64,000 nucleotides of DNA from Sabellastarte sp. h YS-2021 (lineage: Eukaryota; Annelida; Polychaeta; Sabellida; Sabellidae): positions 44,769,293 to 44,833,292 of the forward strand of contig OZ024927.1 of NCBI GenBank assembly GCA_964017235.1, in the 5' to 3' direction. How positions within the stretch are numbered: the first letter of the stretch is position 1; each line of letters begins with the position of its first letter. The notes under the pieces were generated by a model. It saw only the letters and a list, made by a program, of their open reading frames with translations, was not told where the DNA came from and did no database searches. Position numbers and translations under genes: made by a program. Below, one piece after another: positions 27,524-37,245 of this stretch.

Positions 27524-27710
27524 TAAAAATTTAAGTCTTGTTTGAACATCAACTTTCTAAGGAATAAACAAAGAATGGCGGGAAAGTGCTTATATAGGGG
27601 GAAGGTGTAGTAATTGATACAAAATAGTGCCTGGTGCATACTAATCTGTGAGACTAAGAGAGGGCAGTGACTGAACCACCTTCCCCCAGGTTAAGGGTAA
27701 GGTTGCTACA
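27524..27710 (-). repeat. A1 repeat of inner element (5' end)
   Basis: 187 bp matching the right end of each 966-bp unit (for example 19102-19288). It is the outer 5' terminus, ending TTGCTACA at the junction with the outer element. It should hold the element promoter, but no core motif stands out. Confidence 0.93.
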
Positions 27711-27848
27711 TTCAGGGGAAGTGTTGAATCGTGATTGGTCCAGTTGGGCAACTGCGCATGCGCGAGGCGCGAAAAATCACCGCATGTTTTGTGGGGTTCA
27801 TCACTTTTAGCTCAGACACATAACGAGTCACATCGTTTTAGAGATTTG
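27711..27848 (+). repeat. A1 repeat, second part, of outer Ngaro-like element
   Basis: Continues exactly where 18322 stops. TTCAGGGGAAGTGTTGAATC to AGAGATTTG matches 33050-33187 with one change. Includes a CpG-rich segment (CTGCGCATGCGCGAGGCGCG) that may be a promoter core. Confidence 0.93.
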
Positions 27849-27997
27849 GACTAACTTTAATTGTTAATGCACGTGGTGTGGCGAGTGGCCATCACTTACT
27901 GTGATTTTAGTGTGTGTTTTGTTCATATTGCCTTGGGATATTTTATGTGGTGTAGGCCGTCGGCAGGACAAGTTTTAAGGGTTAGTGGATTTGAGTT

Positions 27998-28945
27998 ATG
28001 AGAACAAGAGAGAAATCCAAGTTGGATATGAGTAAAACGGACAATCCAAGTGATGTAGCTTCGCGCAGAGAGGTGAGTGTACAAGATAATCCTTGCACTG
28101 TTACACCCCAGGAGGTCAGTCAAAGTAGACCGGAACCCATGACAGTAATGTTGAAAAAACTCATCTCAGCTGTGGACGGAGTATCGTCGAAAATTGGGAC
28201 AATAGAAACCAGGCTAACGTTGTTAGAGGGTGAAGTACGCAATAGCGGTGATTCAGACTGTTATGTCAGTGGAATCCAACCTGCCGTGGGAGAGCCGTTA
28301 TTTGGTCCTCAGGCTGTAGGGGGGGCTAGGCCAAAGATTAAAAAATCGAAACCCGTTGGAAGTGACATAGAGACGTTGGAGTGTGATATAGATTCAAAGC
28401 AACGGAAAAAGAAAAAACAAGACAAGAAAGGGGTTCACACTGTTAAAGCTATGCCGCAAGAGTACGTCCAACAGTTGAGCAAATATACGGATAAGACAAT
28501 AATCGAGAGAAAGAAGAAACCTACAGACCCACTAGCTGGCACACTACATTTTTTGGGGCCGGCTAGGCGCCGTTTGCCTTTTGATGATCTTAACATGACG
28601 CAATTCGTCATGGGCTTTATTAAAAATGTGAACGATACCCTGGACTCTTTGACACGTCAGTATATGCTAGCAGAGTTATATGACCTCATGAAGTTAGCAG
28701 ATTCCACTTCATGGCCGGTTGCTAAAGGTGCGTTTATCTCCTCTATGCACTCAATTGAAGATGGGGAAATAGCGTGGTCCGACCGTTCAGCCCTGCTACA
28801 ACGTCGCATGACCCAAACACACGCCACCATGTTTGCTACTCAGTCTGTGCAGAGAACACCAGCAGGTCGACCTAAGGATACTGGCAGTGATCGAAAGTTG
28901 TTTTGTAAGTTTTTCCCGTTCCGGCAGTTGCAGAGAGACAGGTGA
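27998..28945 (+). pseudogene. Gag-like ORF of outer Ngaro-like element, 3' frameshifted
   Basis: 315 codons starting MRTREKSKLDMSKTDNPSDV. A coiled-coil-like stretch (about residues 45-75, MTVMLKKLISAVDG..) precedes a Lys-rich linker, then the conserved Gag-like block FLGPARRRLPFDDLNMTQFV, matching the inner element. The frame ends KLFCKFFPFRQLQRDR, but the next frame from about 28908 reads SGSCRETGDSHVDPMTGLTY, restoring a C..C..H finger. A one-base shift near 28905-28912 has removed the zinc finger. The start lies 150 bp past repeat A1. Confidence 0.8.
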
Positions 28946-29039
28946 CAGTCACGTAGATCCTATGACAGGTCTCACATATGTACATGATCAGGCAGGCCGC
29001 CGTAAGTAGGGGACCGCGGATGACTGCCATGTTAAACGA

Positions 29040-30026
29040 GTGTTTCAAGATGACTTTGTAAAACAAGGGTTGGGTAGTCGCCATCCGGCCCGCCACATTA
29101 GGGACGTGGACGACAGGAATCTCGCCTTGGATGAAGCCAGTGTTATCACAGCCGAATGGGCTGGTAATCAGGAGATTGAGACCTTTTTTACTGGCATCCC
29201 GGGACTTGTTGTGAGTCAACATGCATCAAAGAACTCAGGAGTTCAGCATGTAAGGAACATTGGAGCTGTGGAATACTATCCTCGTACTACGTTGGTTGGT
29301 GATTCAGTGCGGAACGTTCAGCATGTCTGGAATGTTGATGCTGCGGAATTTTACCCTCGAAACGTTCAGTATGTGTGTGATACTGGTGATGCGGAATGCC
29401 ACCTCCGCAATGTGCCAGCTAGTGGGTCAGGGTGGAACGTTTACGCGCCTGAATTTATACCTAATGTGAATGTGTGTGCCAATAAAGATGTGAGGAGTCG
29501 AGTGGATTCCAAGTGGGGCCATATGAGTGATATGGGTATGTCAGTGTTAAGGGGTGACAAGTGTGCAGAGGTAGTGAAGTCACCTCACAGTGTGTGTTCC
29601 TATGCCAGCCCTCAGGATGGGGACTGTTGTCGTCTCGGACATTTGTGCCGGGCCGTTTCTGGTGGCAATGACTGTAACATAGTTAAGCGTGTAATTGACA
29701 ACGAAGTTAAAAATTTCTGTGACGATGATATTGAGTGGTGTGGACGTTTGATAAATCCAGCTGACGTAAAGTGTCAATGTAATTTGCAATTAGTCAATGA
29801 TGTTCAGGATATGCTTTCTGTTGGTGTAGATAAGTGTGTCTTATATAAATCTTGTGGCTCACAAAGGCAGCCCCAGTTTTGTTGGAATAACTTTGTGGAC
29901 GGTGTTGGTAGCTTGTGCGTATCGCAGGTAGATTTGACAGACGTGGGGAGTGTGTATGATTTAATAAAGAAGGGGGGGGGGGGGGGGGGAGGACAAATCA
30001 ATGTAATTGTTCAGAGACACTTTTGA
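29040..30026 (+). pseudogene. N-terminal extension of outer-element Pol, broken at a poly-G tract
   Basis: 328 codons with no recognisable domain. It occupies the place of the ~340-residue N-terminal extension of the inner element's RT frame. Residues about 75-140 contain imperfect repeats of about 18 residues (RNVQHVWNVDAAEFYPRNV and relatives). It runs into an 18-G tract (about 29973-29990, read as poly-Gly) and stops 30 bp later, so slippage there probably split it from RT. It could instead be a separate accessory ORF. Confidence 0.5.
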
Positions 30027-30047
30027 GTAGTCTGGGGTGTACTATAT

Positions 30048-31888
30048 GTGGGGAGGGGAATAAAGTTCAAGGGGAAGAGAATTGGGGGGATGAGATGTGT
30101 AGTTCATCAATGTCAGTTAAAAATAAGAATTTGCAGCAACCATTGCGTTTCTCTTGCGATCATAATGATCATAATGGGTTTTATTCAGAATACACATAAG
30201 GTGGGAACACGCCCCCCTCTCGCTCATCTAGAGAGCCATGGCGCCATTAGGGATAGTAAAGAATACCTACGAGCAGCAGTCCAAATCTCAGAAACAGGAG
30301 CATATAATTGTGATGTTGCACGAATACCGGTGCACTCGCAATTGAACTTGGTGAAATGGGCTCACTACTTAGATAAATATAAAGATAGTCGATTGCTACA
30401 ATTTTTGGTTTATGGCTTTCCCCTAGGTAGAACAGCTAAAGGTCCATTTTGGGACAAGGTGTTGAATCATAAATCAGCACAGGAGTTCCCGGACGCAATT
30501 GACCAATACATAAGCAAGGAATTGTAATGTAGGGCGATATTGGGACCGTTTGAGTCCCTACCAGTGCCCGGATGCCATGTTTCCCCACTAATGACCAGGC
30601 CCAAGGATGGCAATAAACGCAGGGTAATAGTGGACTTGTCATACGGGGAAATTCAGTCAATGGCCTAACAGCTAAGTCATTATATGACGGGGCACCTTTC
30701 TCTCTTACCCTTCCCAACCTTGATTATCTTATTCAGGACATAATAGATTGCAAAAGTACCCCGAAAGTAATGAAGATTGATATAGTTAGAGCATTCAGAA
30801 ACGTCCGGGTAGATCCGGCGGATGCCCTAAAATTAGTGATACAACATGGGAGCAGATATTACGTTGATAAATCCCTAGCTTTTGGGGCGGTGCACGGCAC
30901 CGCCATATTTCAGAGAATTTCGGATGCCATCAGGGCCATATTGAAGACAGAGGGAATAACAGTCTGGAATTATATCGATGACATATTTGCATATGCGGAA
31001 GAATCAGAGGCGGAACGTGTCTTTAAACGCCTGTTTGAGTTAATACAAGAATTAGGCTTGCCCATTAACGAGGAGAAGGTTGTACATCCCACTGATGTCA
31101 TGACTTGTATGGGCATTCAAGTGGATGCCAAACGTAAGGTTGTGTCATTAACACAGGATAAGTTGGATGAAATTAAGCAGGCTTGTTATGACTTCGTAGG
31201 GAAGAAACGCGTGAGTCGTAAGCAGCTACAGTCTATATTAGGTAAGCTACTGTACCTCACAAAAATCCTTACTCCAGCCCGTGCTTTTTTGAACCGCATG
31301 TTGTGGTCCTTAAGGGGTCAACAGAGTTTTTTCATTAATTTGGGTGAAGGTTTTAGGAGGGATCTACAATGGTTTATCCGTCTGCTTTCGGGGTTCTGTG
31401 AGCCTCCAAGTTTTTATATGATCAATGACGAGGAGACACTTGACGTCTTCGTGGATGCGTCACTTGAAGGGTTGGGGGCCGTGTGGGGTAGCAGAGCCTA
31501 TGCAGAAGCCATACCCAGACATATTCACGCTGGTAGATCGATAGTTCATTTTGAAATGTATAATGTTAGTGTGGCTATAGCTCATTGGGGAAGGGATTGG
31601 ATTAATAAATGTGTCAGGATTCATTCCGATAACATGGCAGTCGTCCAGGTCCTGAATTCTATGCGTACGAATGATGAGTTTTTGGGCGTGTGCATTCGTA
31701 ACATATTGACACAGGCCGCGAAGTATAACATCCACATATGTGCGGAACATATACCCGGCGAAGACAACAAGACGGCGGATGCCTTGTCGCGACTGATAAC
31801 AGGGGCGGGGCAATTTCAGTGGGTGCGAGAGTGTGTGCAATTGGAACCAGTACAGGAAGTGGCGAATAATGTAGATTTCTCATTGTAG
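30048..31888 (+). pseudogene. RT-RNase H of outer Ngaro-like element, with nonsense codon and frameshift
   Basis: First part (to 30527) matches the start of the inner element's RT (WAHYLDKYKDSRLLQFLVYG against an FIKYGFPLDFP-type segment). A TAA at 30525-30527 interrupts YISKEL*CRAILGPF, where the relative reads through. The frame then carries RPKDGNKRRVIVDLSYG and shifts by one near 30648-30655. From 30770 it reads MKIDIVRAFRNVRVDPADAL, catalytic YIDDI (about 30972), then RNase H: VFVDASLEGLGAVWG, HFEMYNVSVAI, IHSDNMAVVQVL and GEDNKTADALSR. All catalytic acids are present, but the chain is broken twice. Confidence 0.88.
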
Positions 31889-31902
31889 GTTCGGGCCGAG
31901 CA

Positions 31903-32849
31903 GTGGGATTGGCGGAGGAAGCATACTTAGCAGCCTGTGAAGCGTCCCTAGCATCTGGTACCATGAGGACTCGGAAAAGGATATGGACGGACTATTTGGG
32001 GTTTCTACAGTTTTATGGCATATCACAGACGGTCTCCTCAGGAGCATTATTGGCCTATTTGCAACACCTTAAGTTAAAGGGACTACAGAGTCGCACCATC
32101 CTTAATTACCTTTCGGCCCTAAAGGCCCAATTGGATAGTCTGGGGGTGGATACTGGGGTGTTTAATCAGTACACAATAAAAGCATTTTGCAGGCACTTGA
32201 CCCGAATTCCTAGGTCTGTTGACCCCAAAGGGGTTCTCACGGTGAGTGAGATTGACACACTGTTTAGGATTAATCGGTCGCTACCAGATTACCAGCCATA
32301 TGCGCTTGCTTTTGTGTGGGGTTTTATGCTTGTTTGCGTATCTCGAATATTGTCCCTCCTGGGAGGTGGGCGTTTGATGGGAATCGACAACTAACCAGGG
32401 CCGATATTGCCGTTGAATCTCAGGGTGCCGTCATAAATATTAGGTGGGCTAAGAACCTTCAGCGTGCTGATGAATCCCACAAGGTCCGAGTTCCGCGGTT
32501 GGCAGCGAAGCCGTATCTTTGCCCTGTCAAGGCTTTACTGGACATTTTACGTTGTCAACCGGGTATCCCGAGTTCTCCCCTTGTTATGTGGAAATCCCAG
32601 GTCATTACTCAGAGACAGGTACGACAGAGGCTGGATAGGATAGTTACGGCTATGGGACGTAGAGCCTCTGGTGTGTCATTCCACACCCTTAGGCGTTCGG
32701 CTGTGACCTTGGCATTTGGAAATAATGTCTCTCTTCACCATATTAGAGCCCACGGGGCCTGGCGTTCCGACGCGGTGTGGCATTACATAAAGCAGTCGGA
32801 CCGGGTTACCAAGGTAGTCCCTGATGCGTTACAGGCTTTACTGGGATAG
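31903..32849 (+). pseudogene. tyrosine recombinase of outer Ngaro-like element, frameshifted
   Basis: N-terminal part in one frame (31903 to about 32330: MRTRKRIWTDYLGFLQFYGI.., core-binding domain) and catalytic part in another (about 32316-32849). The shift falls within ALAFVWGFML/CLRISNIVPPG, just before the first catalytic Arg. The catalytic part keeps Arg (CLRISN), HTLRRS, HGAW and Tyr in VWHYIKQ. It ends just before B1. It is related to the YR of the inner element but clearly a different family (different repeats, low protein identity). Confidence 0.9.
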
Positions 32850-32851
32850 TT

Positions 32852-33016
32852 TGGGCATGCGTACGCCTGTGCGCATCTGTAATGATAATGTTATTTGCGT
32901 AATAGTTTGGATGTCTATGATGTTTATACTAGATTAACGATGAAATAAAAGGAAATCCCCAAAAATGTAACTTGTTATATTTCTTCATTGTTACTCGCAC
33001 ACGCACCAATGAATGT
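32852..33016 (+). repeat. B1 repeat of outer Ngaro-like element
   Basis: TGGGCATGCGTACGCCTGTG to CACCAATGAATGT. It differs from B2 by one substitution and a 2-nt indel (TTATATTTC against TTATTTC). Contains AATAAA (near 32943), a plausible poly(A) signal for the element. Confidence 0.93.
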
Positions 33017-33187
33017 GACGAGCACAACCCGGGAGAGTTTGCGGTATCATTCAGGGGAAGTGTTGAATCGTGATTGGTCCAGTTGGGCAACTGCGCATGC
33101 GCGAGGCGCGAAAAATCACCGCATGTTTTGTTGGGTTCATCACTTTTAGCTCAGACACATAACGAGTCACATCGTTTTAGAGATTTG
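33016..33187 (+). repeat. A2 repeat of outer Ngaro-like element
   Basis: 172 bp, uninterrupted copy of A1. It abuts B1 at TGACGAG. It supplies the reference for placing the inner insertion (GGTATCA/TTCAGG at 33043-33055). Confidence 0.95.
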
Positions 33188-33260
33188 CCACTCCCACCCT
33201 CCCTGTTTTAGTATTTTAGTTTTTTTATTATATTGTTATTGGGATTAGTATGGATATAAG

Positions 33261-33423
33261 TGGGCATGTGTACGCCTGTGCGCATCTGTAATGATAATGT
33301 TATTTGCGTAATAGTTTGGATGTCTATGATGTTTATACTAGATTAACGATGAAATAAAAGGAAATCCCCAAAAATGTAACTTGTTATTTCTTCATTGTTA
33401 CTCGCACACGCACCAATGAATGT
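33261..33423 (+). repeat. B2 repeat, 3' end of outer element
   Basis: Copy of B1. After GAATGT the flanking sequence TGCTCTTATCTCC resumes the host repeat seen to the left of 18289. The 75-bp linker 33188-33260 separates it from A2. Confidence 0.93.
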
Positions 33424-34735
33424 TGCTCTTATCTCCAACTTGCTTACTGTCGACGATGTCACTGTTGGCGTGTGCATTTTTCTGTTGGCGTGTGTTCATT
33501 TTTCTGTTGGCGTGTGTTCATTTTTCTTTTGGCGTGTGTTCCGTTTTTTGTTGGCATGTGTTCATTTTTCAGTTAGAATTTGAGTAAGATTTTTCCTGCT
33601 GATGGTTTAAACTGTTGGCCTATTGTATATTTTAACATTTAACGTGGTTAAAACTGGTAGTAGTAATATTTGTGTGGCTTTATTTTTTAGGGTTTAAACG
33701 TTGGTGGTATATTACATCTAATATTGCTACTGTTGGTGTTACTATAACTTTAATGATTCATGTAACTTTGTTACAGCTGACAGTGTTACTGTTGGCATCA
33801 GGTGTATGCCTTTTTAAGTATGACACTTGGTCATTTCTTGCTGATGGTTTTAACTGTTGGCTTGTTTTAATTTCACTTTTATTACCTTTTGTATTGTCAG
33901 CTGTCAGTATTACTGGCCTTTGTTTGGTTTATTTCTGACTCTTAACATTTGTGGATTTTTACAGTTGACACTACTACTGATGGTCAATCTAGTGTTACTT
34001 TTACAGTTTAAGTTATGAGCTGGCTATGTAGGTCTTGGCTTGTCATGTGTTTTAGGGTTACTTTTAACACCCTTTAAGTATACCTATGTTCTGAATTATA
34101 ACTTTTTACTCAGGGTGTACTGCTGGCATGTGTGTATTATAACTACTGTAATGGTTAACACTTATCAGTCATATCCATCTCAGCCCTGCTTTGTATTTGT
34201 TAACTTTGTACATTTTCCCAATGTACGGTTTATAACCTTTTTTCTCACAGTGTCATTTTGAGGCACTGTCTTATGTAAAACTGATTCTTTTTTTTAAAGT
34301 TACTGATCCAAAGTTCACCACAGCTTTTGGCCATCCGAAAGGCCTTTGCATATGTGTCTTACATACTGTTGTTTGTCTTGTTAAGTGTCATTGTTGTAAA
34401 TTTAGATTTCTGGTAAACTTCTTTTCAAAATTGTTAATGTTACATATTTTTGGGGGGTTGTAAGTTAGGTTCATTCCTCTTTGGCTACTTTCTGTAGGTT
34501 TTAAATTTTTTAAAGTTTCTATTGACATTTCATTTCTTATAAGTTGTAATACATTGGTTATGTATTATTTTGCAGTATTAAGTTAACATGGTTTTGTTAC
34601 TGTTGTGATTTGTCCCCATGGTTTCAGTAATGAATTTTGTTACTTTTTCTGTGCCTTATTATTACATTTCTATACCTTGTTTCTTTTTTTCTTGTTAGAT
34701 GAATAAAATTAAGAAATATTTAATTTGGGGTATTA
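33424..34735. other. T-rich, strand-asymmetric region with a short minisatellite
   Basis: About 1.3 kb strongly enriched in T on the plus strand. At 33462-33570 there are four to five units of about 22-27 bp (TTGGCGTGTGTTCATTTTTC). Words such as TGCTGATGGTTT and TACTGTTGG recur to 34000. Short frames here are Phe/Val/Leu-rich by composition; no gene is supported. Confidence 0.6.
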
Positions 34736-35041
34736 TTTGTGCTGTCTTATAAGACATACAATTGCCATGGTGAAACATATGAATTTAAATGAATACATAA
34801 GAACAATGCCTTAATCTGACCTCCAATGTGACCTTGGACAAACAGAGTTACTGTTGCCGTTTCTGTGTTTATTGACCTATATTGTTCAGGTAGAGTATAA
34901 CTGGCAAAAATAAACTTTTTATCAAACTTCAACAAATTACCTTATAGCACTTAATACTTAATAACAATGACAGTAAATACAGTAATAAACAACAACAGTC
35001 AAGATATAAAGTTATTCATTTCCTTGAACTAGATCATATCA

Positions 35042-35640
35042 TTCTGCCATGGAACTGCCCCAAGAGCCTTTTTGTAGTAATACTTCAAATACTCTCTCTG
35101 CCCCTTGGCTGTGATTGTAGCGAAGTTCTGTTGTTGTGATTCCCTAATTTCAGGCAGAACTTGAACTTGCCTCCAGCCACCTGCCTGTGATTGTTGTACA
35201 CCTCATGTGCTAGTCCTTGATGGTCTGCCCAATAACGCGTCCTAATTATGTTGTTCAGGGTCACACAACTAAAACCACTGATGTGACATTGTGTGGCTCC
35301 TGGGCCATTGTGGTCAATAGGCATTTAAAGCGATTGGCTAATATACTAAACGCATTCTCCACCACATGTCTGGCTCTGGATAGTCTATAGTTGAAGATGG
35401 GTTCTTGATCATTAAGGTTTCTACCAGAGAAAGGCTTCATTAGCCAAGTCCTCAAGGCAAAGGCATCATATGCCACAATAAAGTATGACATGTCCCTGTT
35501 ATCACCTGGCAGTGGATCAGCGTTGGGAAAACCTATGGTCCCATCCAAAAAGTTATGCTTCAGCACGGCACTTGTTGAAGATCTGTGCATCAGAACAGCA
35601 CACATTACTCCCGACATCTGATTTCCTGTATGACATAATT
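35042..35640 (-). pseudogene. PIF/Harbinger-type transposase relic (DDE domain)
   Basis: Encodes the C-terminal half of a Harbinger nuclease: NFLDGTIGFPNADPLPGDNR, YFIVAYDAFALRTWLMKPF (an Asp-bearing DAFAL motif), GRNLNDQEPIFNYRLSRAR and VVENAFSILANRFK, where the Glu of VVENAF is the third catalytic residue. A frameshift near 35270-35285 moves the tail to another frame (LNNIIRTRYWADHQGLAHEV). The first catalytic Asp region and the N-terminus are not seen. Its neighbour upstream is another transposon-like relic, so the junction near 35640 may be an old insertion boundary. Confidence 0.8.
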
Positions 35641-35689
35641 TTGAGGAAAACATGATAACCCACACAGATAAGAACTTCAATAAGTTAAT

Positions 35690-37245
35690 CTCCAATTCAT
35701 TTTTTTCAAAAGTGTATCCCCAGATGACAGGTAGATGACTAGCAAGAAAACATTTTATTTTATCAATTATATGTTCAATGTTCTTGAAAAGAGAATGTAG
35801 GTCCAAATAAAATTGGTCAATATCTTTACCATACTTCTCCAGGGCCCGTATTCATGAAAGGTCTTAGCCAGGGCTTAGGCTTAAAGTTCAGATTTTTGTC
35901 TCAACTTTCGCAGAAAATTGCTAAGACTTTTGTCTTAATTTTAGCGGTATTTACAAAGAAGTTAAGACCAGTCTTAGGCTTAAATAAGGGCTTAACTTTA
36001 AGACTGGTTGATAGTGGGCTTAAATTTTGTAAGGAGGACTTAAATATGGCTGCCATAAACTTTTCTCCACTTCAAAATTTGAAATGGCTGTAAATAAAGT
36101 ATAATTATACAGAACACCTCACTAAAGCAGTCTTTGGGAAGTTTATATGTGGTAACAAGGTTTTCCCTTTCAAAGCAGCACTTTTCCTTAGATAAAATGC
36201 ATTAAATGAAGGATATATATCACCAATAGTATAGTTTGAATAGAGAAGAAAGGTTACATGACACAGAAAACCACTGTGATTATTTGATAATCTTGGACTT
36301 AGCTAAGTCACCCTTTGTGAATACAGTTTTAAAACAAAACTTAGCTGAGACAAAAGTTTTAACTTTAAGACTGGATTTAAGCCTAAGACCTGGCTAAGTC
36401 TAAGACCTTTCATGAATACAGGTTCAGACCTTTGCCAAAGGCATTGTGAACTATATTTAATACACAACTACCAAGAACCACAAATCCACCAAATTCTGGA
36501 TGTTCCATATTATTGGGTTCCGGTAGCCTCCTCACTATTGTCTTGTTAACATTAGGGCCATCTCACACAAGTGCAATAAGCTTGGTCACTGGAATCTTGC
36601 CTGCTGCTAGTTGTTCAAACATCTTTTATGCCAATTTGTCTTCTTCAGCATGGCCAAAAGCAGTAATGTGTAGGTGACCTATACTTTGTTGTGAGTTGGT
36701 GACCAGTACCCGAATGTGAAATTCGTTTGTTTCTTAACTTGCCCAGTGCTGGTTTAATCAAAATACAGGGTAAATTGCAGATCAGACTTGACCAGGTCCT
36801 CAACAGTACATTTTTTTTAAAATATGGGGCAAATCATGTATGAAGCACTGGTCCTGCTCAAACAAAAATTTGTTGCTGTTTACTGTCTGAAAACATTTTA
36901 TGAAAGTACAGCTGGCCATTTTTGCCATCCAATATATTTGTGCCTCAAGGGAGGCATTGTTATGTATAGTTCATCTCACGTTTAGAAGTGGCGGAACTTA
37001 TACTGCTATTTTATTTTAGTATTTGCTAATTCTGGACAAAAGTACAGTTTTACATGTTGTCACCCTGCATGTACTTGATAGCTTGTTTTTGCTTATCCTT
37101 TTTGGCATGTTGCAGCTGCATGAATGTCATCATTTCCATTTCTATACACACTTAATGCTTGTCCATTAGCATCAATACATGTGAGCCAACCAGTACTAAA
37201 ATTTGTCCAGCAGGCATTTTTATCTCCTGGCAGCAGCTGAAGGCC
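35690..37245 (-). pseudogene. hAT-like/uncharacterised transposon-derived ORF relic, split by a MITE
   Basis: Minus-strand translation gives broken but clear blocks: NFSTGWLTCIDANGQALSVY, ASLEAQIYWMAKMASCTFIK, VEDLVKSDLQFTLYFD*TST, GQVKKQ, DGPNVNKTIVRRLPEP, VLGSCVLNIVHNAFGKGL, then after the MITE KYGKDIDQFYLDLHSLFKNI. The order and motifs (DGPNVNK, LxxVHNAFxKGL) resemble a transposase-like family common in mollusc and cnidarian genomes (from memory). Several in-frame stops and shifts mark it as dead. Family name uncertain. Confidence 0.5.
35844..36424. mobile_element. MITE with inverted terminal repeats
   Basis: Left end CCCGTATTCATGAAAGGTCT, right end is its near complement (AGACCTTTCATGAATACAGG); the subterminal TTAAG/CTTAA-rich text is also mirrored. 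About 580 bp, no ORF. It splits the coding text AFGKGL / EKYGKD of the surrounding relic, so it is younger than that ORF. Flanks TCCAG and TTCAG may be an imperfect target duplication. Confidence 0.75.

Larger units (their letters stand above)
18321..27710 (-). mobile_element. inner Ngaro-like YR retrotransposon with intact ORFs and expanded terminal repeat
   Basis: Read on the minus strand: A1 (27710-27524), Gag-like ORF, RT-RNase H ORF, YR ORF, B1 (21943-21219), then three tandem 966-bp A-linker-B units (21218-18321). A normal element has one such unit. Three long uninterrupted frames and near identity of the repeats show recent activity. The ends share CA with the target and there is no target-site duplication, as expected for recombinase-mediated integration. 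Confidence 0.93.
18289..33423 (+). mobile_element. outer Ngaro-like YR retrotransposon (decayed), interrupted by an inner element
   Basis: Architecture A1 - ORFs - B1 - A2 - linker - B2, the split direct repeats typical of Ngaro/PAT elements. A1 is in two parts (18289-18322 and 27711-27848) because the inner element lies inside it. A2 is 33016-33187 and differs from the joined A1 at two of 172 positions. B1 is 32852-33016 and B2 33261-33423. Between them lie Gag-like, RT-RNase H and YR frames carrying frameshifts and a nonsense codon. No methyltransferase domain follows RNase H, which favours Ngaro over DIRS1. Element proper is about 5.7 kb once the insertion is discounted. Confidence 0.9.

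Noticed and set aside
33672-33938. Hydrophobic 88-codon frame as a membrane protein
   Set aside because: Composition follows from the T-rich strand; no homology, splice signals or conservation cues.
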